This document shows, piece by piece, positions 16,818 through 24,005 of a stretch of 64,000 bases of DNA; the stretch's first letter is position 1, and every line of letters begins with the position of its first letter. The stretch is from Mycobacterium sp. URHB0044 (GTDB lineage: Bacteria > Actinomycetota > Actinomycetes > Mycobacteriales > Mycobacteriaceae). The notes under the pieces are model-generated. The model was not told the DNA's origin. It worked only from the letters and a program-made list of their open reading frames with translations, and searched no databases. A program made the position numbers and the translations under genes. The stretch is taken from positions 162,552-226,551 of the forward strand of contig NZ_JIAW01000013.1 in NCBI RefSeq assembly GCF_000620625.1, given 5' to 3'.

Positions 16818-17463
16818 GGTGTTGCGCTCCAACGACCTTCGGTTCCTCTCGGTCGCATCGACGTTGACCCCGCAGGACTGGGCCGCGCCCAGCCTGTGCG
16901 AGGAATGGTCCAACCACGAGGTGCTGGCCCACCTCGTCATCGGTTACCGGACCCGGCTTGCGACGGTGGCCGTCGAGATGGCCAGGCAGCGTGGTTCATT
17001 CGACCGCGCGAACACCGAACTGGCCCGCGCCTTGGCGGCGGTCCGCGGTCCCGCCGATCTGCTCGACGAGTTCGCGCGTCTGGTCGACCGGCCGCGCGGC
17101 ATGGGCAGGTACTTCCCGAAGAACCTCCTGCTCGGCGATCACGTCACCCACGAACTCGACATCGTCCTGGCTCTCGACCGCGAGCCGACGATACCCGCGG
17201 ACGTGCTGGTGTGTGTGCTCAATACCCAAGTGGCGCTGCCGAATCCGTTCGTTCCCGCGTACTTCAACGGCCGACGAATCCGCTTGGCAGCCGTCGATGC
17301 CGACTGGGCGCACGGTGACGACGGACCGGTCGTGACGGGTCGGGCCGCCGATCTGGTGTCCGTGCTGGGCGACCGGCCCAGGGCGCTGCCTCGGCTGAAC
17401 GGCGACGGCGTGAGCGTGCTGTCGTCGCGGGTGTTCAGCCGCCAGAGCCGTACGGTCGCGTGA
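16804..17463 (+). CDS. Maleylpyruvate isomerase / TIGR03083-type mycothiol-dependent protein
   Basis: 219 residues. The N-terminal DinB-like four-helix bundle reads LTPQDWAAPSLCEEWSNHEV then LAHLVIGYRTR, with the W..H...H pattern of the MDMPI_N family, and a second His in LLGDHVTHELDIVLAL completes a metal site. These actinobacterial proteins use mycothiol or simply bind a metal; the reaction is not known here. It overlaps the hydrolase gene, so the two probably act in one pathway under the TetR regulator. The 3' end overlaps the convergent VOC gene by 29 bases. Confidence 0.8.
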   Translation: MSAGEVLRSNDLRFLSVASTLTPQDWAAPSLCEEWSNHEVLAHLVIGYRTRLATVAVEMARQRGSFDRANTELARALAAVRGPADLLDEFARLVDRPRGMGRYFPKNLLLGDHVTHELDIVLALDREPTIPADVLVCVLNTQVALPNPFVPAYFNGRRIRLAAVDADWAHGDDGPVVTGRAADLVSVLGDRPRALPRLNGDGVSVLSSRVFSRQSRTVA

Positions 17464-17824
17464 TGATCTCCAGGTAGTGACCACTCGGATCCTGGAAGTA
17501 GACGCCCCGACCGCCGTCGTGGTGATTGATCTCGCCGGGATGTTGGCCCTGCGGATCGGCCCAATGCTGCTGTCCGCGTTCGCGAATGCGGCCGTAGATC
17601 GCGTCGAACTCTTCCTCGGACACGAGGAACGCGTAGTGCTGCGGATGGATGTCCTGGTCGTCGCGGGCGTTGGCGAAGTCGAGGCTGACGCCGTGATTGA
17701 GGGTCACCGCCAGGAAGGGGCCGAACTCCGCGGCGGGCGGAAGCCCGAACAGTTCGGTGAAGTAGTCCGCCGACTCCCGGCGGTTCTTGGCGGCCACGAT
17801 GGTGTGGTTGAAGGTGATTGCCAT
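17435..17824 (-). CDS. VOC/glyoxalase-fold protein
   Basis: 129 residues from ATG 17824 (ATG 17830 gives two more). The vicinal-oxygen-chelate fold shows as ITFNHTIVAAKNRRESADYF, HPQHYAFLVSEEEFDAIYGRI and GRGVYFQDPSGHYLEIITRPYG, with metal ligands His near the start, His in QHYAF and Glu in YLEII. Function is undefined; relatives include glyoxalases and bleomycin-binding proteins. It is divergent from the GNAT gene. Confidence 0.85.
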   Translation of the reverse strand: MAITFNHTIVAAKNRRESADYFTELFGLPPAAEFGPFLAVTLNHGVSLDFANARDDQDIHPQHYAFLVSEEEFDAIYGRIRERGQQHWADPQGQHPGEINHHDGGRGVYFQDPSGHYLEIITRPYGSGG

Positions 17825-17879
17825 GTCCATCCAGTGAACCACTTTCGGCGCCGTCAGCCCAGCGTTGCAGGATGGGGAG

Positions 17880-18410
17880 ATGGCGAACCCCCCGACGTTG
17901 ACCGGCCCACGCGTCACGCTGCGAGCACCGCACCTCGACGACGCCGAGGCGATGTTCGCCGTGGTGGCATCCGACGTCGAGGTCACGCGTTATCTGTCCT
18001 GGACTCCGCACCCGGACATCGGCGAGACTCGACGCGTGATCACCGAGCTCTTCAACGTCGGCGATGACCCGACCTGGGTCGTCGAGTGGCGCGAGACCGG
18101 TGAGCTGATCGGCACGTGCGGCTGGCGGCGGCCGCAACCCCACATCGTGGACCTCGGGTACTGCCTCGGCCGGCGCTGGTGGCGGCGCGGCATCATGTCG
18201 GAGGTGGCGCAGGTGCTGATCGACGAGGCCCGCCGCGACCCGGCCGTGTACCGGGTCTCGGCGCACTGCCACGTCGACAATGCGGGATCTGCTGGCGTTC
18301 TCCGGCATTGCGGCCTCAACCTCGAGGGCCAACTCGCTCGATATGCGGTGCTTCCCAATCTCGGTCCGGAACCGCAGGATTGTCTGATGTTTGGAAAGGC
18401 GGTGCGGTGA
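17880..18410 (+). CDS. GNAT family N-acetyltransferase (RimJ/RimL type)
   Basis: 176 residues from ATG 17880 with a GGGGAG site. The pattern is that of RimJ/RimL-like acetyltransferases: GPRVTLRAPHLDDAEAMFAVV, then the acetyl-CoA loop DLGYCLGRRWWRRGIMSEVA and the late VSAHCHVDNAGSAGVLRHCGL followed by LEGQLARYAVLP. It acetylates an amine, possibly a protein N-terminus or small molecule, using acetyl-CoA. The stop overlaps the nitronate monooxygenase start as TGATG. Confidence 0.88.
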   Translation: MANPPTLTGPRVTLRAPHLDDAEAMFAVVASDVEVTRYLSWTPHPDIGETRRVITELFNVGDDPTWVVEWRETGELIGTCGWRRPQPHIVDLGYCLGRRWWRRGIMSEVAQVLIDEARRDPAVYRVSAHCHVDNAGSAGVLRHCGLNLEGQLARYAVLPNLGPEPQDCLMFGKAVR

Positions 18411-19426
18411 TGGCCGGACTGGATCTACGCGCGCTGGCGGTGCCGGTGATCGTCGCACCCATGGCGGGCGGACCCTCGACCCCCGAGCTCGCCGCCGCAG
18501 GCACCAACGCCGGCGGCCTCGGCTTCCTGGCCGCGGGCTATCTCAGCGCCGACGCACTCGCCGAGCGGATCACGGCGGCGCGCGGTTTGACGTCGGGTCC
18601 GCTGGGCGTGAACCTGTTCGTCCCGCAGCCCAGTGCCGCACTGCCACAAGCGATCCACCGGTACGCGCAACAGCTCGAGGGCGAATCGGAGCGCTACGCC
18701 GTCAACCTTGGGGAACCGCGGTTCGACGACGACCAGTGGGCGGCCAAGCTGGAGGTGGTGCTGGATCTCAAGCCCGAGGTGGTGTCGTTCACGTTCGGGC
18801 TGCCCTCCGCCGACGAGTGTGAGCGGCTGCGTGGCGCGGGCATGACGACGGTGTCCACCGTCACCACGCTGGCCGAAGGGCAGATGGCCGTCGCCGTCGG
18901 CGTCGACGCGGTGGCGGTGCAGGGCCCGGCGGCGGGTGGGCACCGCGGCACGCTCGATCCCGTGGCGTCTCCGCCCACCCAACCGCTCGCGCAACTACTT
19001 CGAGCCACGACCGTCGGACTGGACGTGCCGGTCATCGCCGCGGGCGGCCTGATGACGGCAGTCGACGTGGCCGACGTGATGGCGTACGGGGCGGTCGCCG
19101 CCCAGCTGGGGACCGCGTTCCTACTCGCCGACGAAGCGGGCAGCAGCCCCGTGCACCGCGCCGCCCTGCAGGATCCACAGTTCACCGAGACCGCCGTGAC
19201 CCGCTGCTTCTCCGGCCGGTACGCGCGGGGCCTGCGTAACCGCTTCATCACCGAGCACGACGCCGAGGCGCCGTTCGGTTACCCCGAAATCCACTACATG
19301 ACCAGCCCGCTGCGCGCCGCAGCCGTGCGCGCCGGTGATCCGCACGGCACCAACGTCTGGGCGGGCACCGGCTTCCAGAAGGCCAAGGCGGCGTCGGTGG
19401 CCGACATCATGTCCGCCTTGGCCTAG
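18410..19426 (+). CDS. Nitronate monooxygenase (2-nitropropane dioxygenase-like)
   Basis: 338 residues. The FMN TIM-barrel signature is present: VPVIVAPMAGGPSTPELAAA at the start, AVQGPAAGGHRG with the conserved glycine-rich and His segment, and VIAAGGLMTAVDVADVMAYG. NMO enzymes oxidise toxic propionate-3-nitronate and other nitronates with oxygen. It is translationally coupled to the GNAT gene. The C-terminal MTSPLRAAA and GTNVWAGTGFQKAK match class I NMO ends. Confidence 0.92.
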   Translation: MAGLDLRALAVPVIVAPMAGGPSTPELAAAGTNAGGLGFLAAGYLSADALAERITAARGLTSGPLGVNLFVPQPSAALPQAIHRYAQQLEGESERYAVNLGEPRFDDDQWAAKLEVVLDLKPEVVSFTFGLPSADECERLRGAGMTTVSTVTTLAEGQMAVAVGVDAVAVQGPAAGGHRGTLDPVASPPTQPLAQLLRATTVGLDVPVIAAGGLMTAVDVADVMAYGAVAAQLGTAFLLADEAGSSPVHRAALQDPQFTETAVTRCFSGRYARGLRNRFITEHDAEAPFGYPEIHYMTSPLRAAAVRAGDPHGTNVWAGTGFQKAKAASVADIMSALA

Positions 19427-19447
19427 AGGCCCTCCGTAGGAGGTCGG

Positions 19448-19870
19448 CTACTCGAGGACGAAGACCGGGATCTGGCGGTCCGTCTTGGTCTGGTACTCGG
19501 CGTAGGGCGGATAGGCCTCGACCGCGAGCTTCCACCAATGTTCGCGTTCCTCGCCGTCCACCTCGCGGGCGGTGAGTTCGACGACCTTGTCGCCGTCCTG
19601 CGCCGTCACCTGCGGATTGGCCTTCACGTTGTGATACCAGGAGGGGTGCTGCGGGTCGCCACCCTTGGAGGCGACCATGGCGTACTTGCCGTTCTCCTCG
19701 ACGCGCATCAACGGCACGTAGCGCTTCTTGCCGGACTTGGCGCCCGTGGTCGTGAACAGGACCACGGGACGGTCCAGGATCTGGACACCGTCGGTGGTTC
19801 CCTGCTCCAAAATCTTTTCGGTCTGCTCGCGCACCCAGTCCGTCGGGCTCAATTCGGCGTTTTCGGTCAC
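19448..19870 (-). CDS. Ddn-like F420H2-dependent nitroreductase-family protein
   Basis: 140 residues. The split-barrel F420 signature of the deazaflavin-dependent nitroreductase family is explicit: VLFTTTGAKSGKKRYVPLMRVE, then YAMVASKGGDPQHPSWYHNV and KANPQVTAQDGD. Such proteins reduce quinones or nitroimidazole prodrugs with F420H2, often at the membrane. Convergent with the NMO gene and separated from the next PPOX gene by 71 bases of divergent promoter region. Confidence 0.92.
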   Translation of the reverse strand: MTENAELSPTDWVREQTEKILEQGTTDGVQILDRPVVLFTTTGAKSGKKRYVPLMRVEENGKYAMVASKGGDPQHPSWYHNVKANPQVTAQDGDKVVELTAREVDGEEREHWWKLAVEAYPPYAEYQTKTDRQIPVFVLE

Positions 19871-19941
19871 GGAGCCCGAAACACCGATCGTCGGCGAGAT
19901 ATTCCGCGGGCCGATTCCTTTTCGCGTCCGCCGCGGTCAAC

Positions 19942-20355
19942 ATGGGCATGACTCAACAACTGAACGACACGGCCCGCGAGATTCTGGACGGCCCACACAC
20001 GGCCATGATCGCGACATCCAACGGTGACGGGCGGCCCCAGTCCTCGGTGATCTTCGTCAAGCGCGACGGTGACACGGTGGTGTTCAGCACCATCAAGGGA
20101 CGTCTGAAGACACGGAACATGGCCCGCGATCCGCGGGTGAGCCTGCTGGTCGTCGGCAACGAGAAGGGCCGCTACGTGGAAATTCGCGGCACGGTCGAGA
20201 TCACGGAGGACCCCGAGAAGCGACTGCTGCACGAGATGTACGACCGGTACATGGGCGGCACCCCGCCCCCACCCGAGCCGGACGCCGAGCGGCTCATCGT
20301 GCGGATCACCGCGGAGCGGGTCTATCAGTTCCCGCCGGTACCGGCCGCGGTATGA
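19942..20355 (+). CDS. PPOX-class F420-dependent protein
   Basis: 137 residues (ATG 19948 would give 135). A flavin/F420-binding split barrel typical of the Rv1155 group: ILDGPHTAMIATSNGDGRPQ, then SSVIFVKRDGDTVVFSTIKG, LKTRNMARDPRVSLLVVG and YVEIRGTVEI. Members use F420 or FMN for reduction of small molecules. The stop overlaps the following sigma factor start (ATGA), an unusual but clear coupling. Confidence 0.9.
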   Translation: MGMTQQLNDTAREILDGPHTAMIATSNGDGRPQSSVIFVKRDGDTVVFSTIKGRLKTRNMARDPRVSLLVVGNEKGRYVEIRGTVEITEDPEKRLLHEMYDRYMGGTPPPPEPDAERLIVRITAERVYQFPPVPAAV

Positions 20356-21377
20356 CCGACCTCGATCGCCGGGTGCTGCCCTCCGGTTCTCATTCCCGGG
20401 TCGCTCCGCTCCTGCCCTCCGGTTCTGATTTCGCCCGCGATACCGAGCCGTTCCGCAGGGAGCTGCTTGCGCACTGCTACCGGATGCTCGGCTCGGCGCA
20501 CGACGCCGAGGACGTCGTCCAGGAGACCTACATCAGGGCCTGGCGGTCCTACGACGCCTTCGAGAACCGGTCGTCGCTGCGGACCTGGCTCTACCGGATC
20601 GCCACCAATGCGTGCCTTACCGCGCTGAGCCACACCAGCCGACGGGTGCTGCCTTCGGGGCTGGGCGCGCCCAGCGACGACCCGAATCAGCCGCCGTCGG
20701 CCGCGGACGTCGACTGGATTGAGCCGATCCCCGATGCGTGGGTCACCGCGCCGTCCGACGATCCCGCCGCCATCGTGACGTCGCGAGAAGGCTTGCGGCT
20801 GGCGCTGATTGCGAGCCTGCAGCACCTACCCGCCCAGCAGCGGGCGGTGCTGATCCTGCGGGACGTACTGGCCTTCCCCGCCGCCGAGGTGGCCGCCATG
20901 CTCGACACCAGCGTGACGGCGGTGAAGAGCGCGTTGCAGCGCGCGAGGGCGCGGATGAAGGACGCGGCACCGAGTCCCGACGACGTGGTCGAGCCGTCAT
21001 CGCCACAGGCGCGCGCCCTGCTCGATGGGTACATGGCCGCGTTCGGCAACGCGGATGCCGACGCGCTGGCCGAGGTGTTGCGACACGACGCCGCACTCGA
21101 AATGGTCGGCTCCCGAACGTGGTTCGCGGGACGGGCCACCTGCCTGCCCTTCATCGCCGACCACGTGCTTGGCGCGGCCGGCGACTGGTCGATGATCGGC
21201 GTCGCCGCCAACGGCCAACCCGCCGCCGCGGCGTATCAACGCGACGCGGATGGCGCGATGCGGGCCTTCGGTGTCGCCGTGCTCGTCGTGACCACGACCG
21301 GCATTGCCCGCATCGTCGTATTCGGCGATCCCCGTCTGGTCACGATGTTCGGGCTGCCGGACCTGCTGGACCGCTAA
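20352..21377 (+). CDS. ECF sigma factor of the SigG/SigJ type with SnoaL-like C-terminal domain
   Basis: 341 residues. Region 2 spans about residues 35-100 (ELLAHCYRMLGSAHDAEDVV then QETYIRAWRSYDAFENRSSLRTWLYRIATNACLTAL), region 4 about 155-205 (QRAVLILRDVLAFPAAEVAA then TSVTAVKSALQRARARM). From about 215 to the end lies a SnoaL-like domain (LLDGYMAAFGNADADALAEVL). The combination resembles mycobacterial SigG. No anti-sigma gene is next to it; in this class the C-terminal domain modulates activity. Its N-terminus is odd: it contains a copy of the 29-bp dispersed repeat that encodes the RRVLPSGS and PLLPSGSD stretches, absent from typical ECF starts. It is co-translated with the PPOX gene. Confidence 0.88.
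   Translation: MTDLDRRVLPSGSHSRVAPLLPSGSDFARDTEPFRRELLAHCYRMLGSAHDAEDVVQETYIRAWRSYDAFENRSSLRTWLYRIATNACLTALSHTSRRVLPSGLGAPSDDPNQPPSAADVDWIEPIPDAWVTAPSDDPAAIVTSREGLRLALIASLQHLPAQQRAVLILRDVLAFPAAEVAAMLDTSVTAVKSALQRARARMKDAAPSPDDVVEPSSPQARALLDGYMAAFGNADADALAEVLRHDAALEMVGSRTWFAGRATCLPFIADHVLGAAGDWSMIGVAANGQPAAAAYQRDADGAMRAFGVAVLVVTTTGIARIVVFGDPRLVTMFGLPDLLDR
20376..20426 (-). repeat. 29-bp dispersed repeat, copy B, inside the sigma factor gene
   Basis: The reverse strand of 20392-20420 matches copy A (12072-12100) at 27 of 29 positions. In addition the 15-mer CTGCCCTCCGGTTCT occurs twice, at 20376-20390 and 20412-20426, so the site holds one full copy and a partial one. It adds in-frame codons near the N-terminus of the sigma factor. 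Confidence 0.65.
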
Positions 21378-21463
21378 ACGGATTCACACATTTGAATCCC
21401 CTTTGAGAACGTCGAATGCGAGCTGAATTCAATTACTCTGAAGGGTGTCGAATTCGGTACGCA

Positions 21464-21478
21464 GCGGATTGTTTCCGC
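21464..21478. promoter_or_regulatory. Inverted repeat in an AT-rich leader of the secreted protein gene
   Basis: GCGGA (21464-21468) and TCCGC (21474-21478) form a short inverted repeat with a 5-base loop, 25 bases before the ATG at 21503. The whole stretch 21378-21502 is unusually AT-rich for this genome and includes two GAATTC sites and an AATATAAAAAGGGG run just before the ribosome site. It is probably the promoter and leader of a well-expressed small gene. Confidence 0.35.
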
Positions 21479-21502
21479 CAATATAAAAAGGGGACTACGA
21501 AA

Positions 21503-21802
21503 ATGAAGAATTTCGCCATTCCGGCAGCTGTTGCCGGCGCTTTGGTGGCCTCGGTGCTCGGCGTGACGGGGATCGCCACCGCGGCGCCCAGCGGGTCGTC
21601 ATCGGCTGACGATACGGTGCGCACGCTGGAGGCCAGCGGTTATACGGTGATCGTCAACCGGTCCGGAGCCGGGGCATCGTCGTCGTGCACGGTGGCCTCG
21701 ATCCAGCCGGGCCAGACCTACAGCACCGTCGATTCGCGTGGGAGTTCGTCGCCGAGTGAAACGATTCTGTCGAAGACGGTGCGTGTCGACTTGGCATGCT
21801 GA
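21503..21802 (+). CDS. Small exported protein with two cysteines, unknown function
   Basis: 99 residues. A Sec signal peptide is evident: KNFAIPAAVAGALVASVLGV followed by an ATAAPSG cleavage region. The mature part is about 70 residues, starting with Ser and Gly, then DTVRTLEASGYTVIVNRSGA, and holds exactly two cysteines (SSCTVASI and the C-terminal VDLAC) that could form a disulfide. I know similar small secreted proteins across mycobacteria but no function. The gene is a single unit with its own promoter region and a very strong intrinsic terminator, suggesting high expression. Confidence 0.8.
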   Translation: MKNFAIPAAVAGALVASVLGVTGIATAAPSGSSSADDTVRTLEASGYTVIVNRSGAGASSSCTVASIQPGQTYSTVDSRGSSSPSETILSKTVRVDLAC

Positions 21803-21825
21803 CGGGTAGAAGTGCATTGAATGAG

Positions 21826-21871
21826 AATGGGAGTGTGACGCAGGATCACCGCGTCACACTCCCATTTTTTT
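21826..21871 (+). terminator. Strong intrinsic terminator
   Basis: A perfect 16-bp stem (AATGGGAGTGTGACGC at 21826-21841 with GCGTCACACTCCCATT at 21851-21866), a 9-base loop and a run of seven T at 21865-21871. This is a canonical Rho-independent terminator, 24 bases after the stop of the small secreted protein gene, and works in the plus direction. Confidence 0.92.
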
Positions 21872-21880
21872 AAATGGCTT

Positions 21881-22363
21881 TCATTCCGCCGGCTGGAGCA
21901 GATATCCGATGCCGCGCACGGTGTGAATCATGGGCGGGCGTCCGGCGTCGATCTTCTTCCTCAGATACGAGACGTAGAGATCGACGATGCCGGTTCGGCC
22001 ACCGAAGTCGTAGTTCCAGACGTGGTCAAGGATCTGCTGGCGGCGCAGCGCCCGCTTCGGATGACGCATGAGATAGCGCAGCAGCGCGAACTCCGTGCTG
22101 GTCAACGAGATCGGGGAGCCGGCTCGGGTGACGGTCCGACTCCCGTCGTCGAGTTCGAGATCGCCGACGGTGAGCACCTCGTCCGCTGCTGACTCCCTGT
22201 CGGTCAGTTCCCGCAGCACGCTGCGCAGCCGGGCGACGAGTTCGTCGTCGTTTTCCCGGCCCTCGAAGCGCAGCGCCACCCGAATCAGACGGGTGAGGGC
22301 GCGCTCGTCATCGGCCAGCCTTGGCAACGTCGTATTCAATGTCGTACTCAATGTCGTACTCAC
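21881..22363 (-). CDS. OmpR/PhoB-type DNA-binding protein with internally deleted receiver domain
   Basis: 160 residues from GTG 22363. The C-terminal 100 residues are a complete winged-helix output domain: LTVGDLELDDGSRTVTRAGS, then LTSTEFALLRYLMRHPKRALRRQQILDHVWNYDF and YVSYLRKKIDAGRPPMIHTVRGIGYLL. The N-terminal part begins like a receiver (RLADDERALTRLIRVALRFE) but passes after about 20 residues straight into the receiver-to-linker end (DDELVARLRSVLRELTDRES). About 75 residues with the phospho-acceptor Asp and the switch Thr and Lys are missing in frame. It is last in a kinase-regulator-DUF4097 operon. It may bind DNA constitutively. Confidence 0.82.
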   Translation of the reverse strand: MSTTLSTTLNTTLPRLADDERALTRLIRVALRFEGRENDDELVARLRSVLRELTDRESAADEVLTVGDLELDDGSRTVTRAGSPISLTSTEFALLRYLMRHPKRALRRQQILDHVWNYDFGGRTGIVDLYVSYLRKKIDAGRPPMIHTVRGIGYLLQPAE

Positions 22364-22364
22364 G
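22329..22364. repeat. Three tandem 12-bp units at the start of the receiver-less regulator
   Basis: GTCGTATTCAAT (22329-22340), GTCGTACTCAAT (22341-22352) and GTCGTACTCACG (22353-22364) are tandem copies. On the coding (minus) strand they specify the STTL-STTL-NTTL amino-terminal repeat that includes the GTG start. Slippage here could change the N-terminus length in steps of four residues without a frameshift. Confidence 0.75.
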
Positions 22365-22429
22365 GTCCTTCGCCCCTTCGATGATCGCTCGACGGATTCA
22401 CGAGTGGCTCACGTGCCGGTGGTCGACGA

Positions 22430-23341
22430 CTACTCGTGCTCGCCGCGACCCAGCGTGGTGATGTCGACGTCGCCGTCGTCCGCCCGTACGGTGACCACGC
22501 CCGCCGCTGCCTTGCGGTCCGACGTCTGAGGCACCCGGACGACGGCTGCCGCGTCCCGATCGCCGGTGCTGGCGTTGACCAGGTACGGACCGGGGGCCGG
22601 CAGCGCGATGGCGATGCTGCCGTCGCGGGCGGTCACGTCGACGGTGCGCGGTGGCGCGTCCTTGAAGTCCAGGCCGACCTTGCCGTCCCTGCTGTCGACC
22701 CTGATCGACTCGGTGACCGAGATCGGATCGCGGGTGACCACCGCGCCGTCGCGGCTGTCGATCTCGATCCGTCGTGCCGAGCCGCTCAGGAACACGGCTC
22801 CATCACTCATCCGGGCGATCAGCTGGTCCAGATCGGCGTCGGCCCTCAGCGCGCCGTCCTCCTGCTGCACGGTGACCGACAACCGCTGGGCCAACGCGGG
22901 CGGCAGCGTCACGGTGAGCTCCCCACCGCGATGCCAGTCCATGAAGGCCCCGTGCGGTCCCGAGAAGCTGACCTTCGTGCCCGCGCCGTCGTTGACGACG
23001 TTCAGAGCAGCCTGCGCCGAGCGCGTCGAATCGACCTGGCGTAGGTCGACGCGGGGTTCGGCGGCGTTGCGGTCGGCGACGATGTGGACCATTGCCGGCG
23101 AACCGGTGGTGTCGATCGTCAGCGATCGCATGCCTGCCGGAAGGGCACTGGTGTCGTTGGTGACGCGCAGGGCGCTGAGCCCGAACGCGGAGACGCCGAG
23201 GCCGGCGACCGTGCCGATCACCAACACCGAGGCGGCCACGACGAGCAGCACCCGTACCGCGGTACGGCCGCCGGGGGTCAGTGGCGGCGGCGTGGCGGGC
23301 GCGGGCGGCGGGGGAGGGGTGGTTGTTACTGCGGAGGTCAT
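22430..23341 (-). CDS. Membrane-anchored DUF4097-like protein
   Basis: 303 residues from ATG 23341. A short Pro- and Thr-rich cytoplasmic start (PPPPPAPATPPPLTPGG) is followed by one membrane span (VRVLLVVAASVLVIGTVAGL) and then a long beta-rich extracellular region with repeated DSRDGxV and TARDGSI motifs, as in the DUF4097 beta-helix or adhesin-like family. The family is common next to membrane-stress regulators. It follows the response regulator after 19 bases, so it is probably a target or output of this two-component system. Confidence 0.82.
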   Translation of the reverse strand: MTSAVTTTPPPPPAPATPPPLTPGGRTAVRVLLVVAASVLVIGTVAGLGVSAFGLSALRVTNDTSALPAGMRSLTIDTTGSPAMVHIVADRNAAEPRVDLRQVDSTRSAQAALNVVNDGAGTKVSFSGPHGAFMDWHRGGELTVTLPPALAQRLSVTVQQEDGALRADADLDQLIARMSDGAVFLSGSARRIEIDSRDGAVVTRDPISVTESIRVDSRDGKVGLDFKDAPPRTVDVTARDGSIAIALPAPGPYLVNASTGDRDAAAVVRVPQTSDRKAAAGVVTVRADDGDVDITTLGRGEHE

Positions 23342-23360
23342 CGGAAGCCCTTTCGGCGGT

Positions 23361-24005
23361 TCAGGATTCGAGGTAGCGCAGGACCGCCAGGACGCGGCGG
23401 TTCTCACTGTCGTCGGGAGCGAGGTCGAACTTGGTGAAGATCGAGGCGATGTGCTTCTCGGCCGAGCCGACCGAGACGTGCAGGGCCGACGCGATGGCCG
23501 AATTGGTCTTGCCCTCGGCCATCAGTTGCAGCACTTCCTGCTCACGTGGCGTGAGCTGGTCGACGGCCGACCGGCGACGCGACCGCACCAAGATCTGCGA
23601 GACGACCTCCGGGTCGAGCACGGTGCCACCGCCGCTGATGACGGCGACGGCGTCGAGGAACGTCGACACGTCGGCCACCCGGTCCTTGAGCAGGTAGCCG
23701 AATCCCCGGGTGTCCGAGGCGATCAGGTCCGAGGCGTAGCGCTCCTCGACGTAGTGCGACAGCACCAGCACCGGGGATTCCGGGTTCTGGCTGCGCAGCA
23801 GTGCGGCCGCCCGGATGCCCTCGTCGGTGAACGTCGGCGGCATCCGCACGTCCAGGATCGCGAGGTCGGGCCGCAGCTCGTTGACGATGCGCAACAGGTC
23901 CGTCGCATCCGACACCCCTGCAACCACCTCGTGCCCGGCGTCGGTGAGGATGCGCTCGATGCCGGTCCGCAGCAGCGCGGAGTCCTCGGCGATCACGATG
24001 CGCAT
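23361..24005 (-). CDS. NarL/FixJ-type response regulator
   Basis: 214 residues. Receiver residues are all present: acidic pocket Glu7-Asp8 (IVIAEDSAL), phospho-acceptor Asp52 in LAILDVRMPP and Lys107 in GYLLKDRV. The C-terminal LuxR HTH reads LTPREQEVLQLMAEGKTNSA then IASALHVSVGSAEKHIASIF. It overlaps the kinase gene by 13 bases and is certainly its partner. Probably activates the operon or the divergent DoxX gene. Confidence 0.95.
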   Translation of the reverse strand: MRIVIAEDSALLRTGIERILTDAGHEVVAGVSDATDLLRIVNELRPDLAILDVRMPPTFTDEGIRAAALLRSQNPESPVLVLSHYVEERYASDLIASDTRGFGYLLKDRVADVSTFLDAVAVISGGGTVLDPEVVSQILVRSRRRSAVDQLTPREQEVLQLMAEGKTNSAIASALHVSVGSAEKHIASIFTKFDLAPDDSENRRVLAVLRYLES

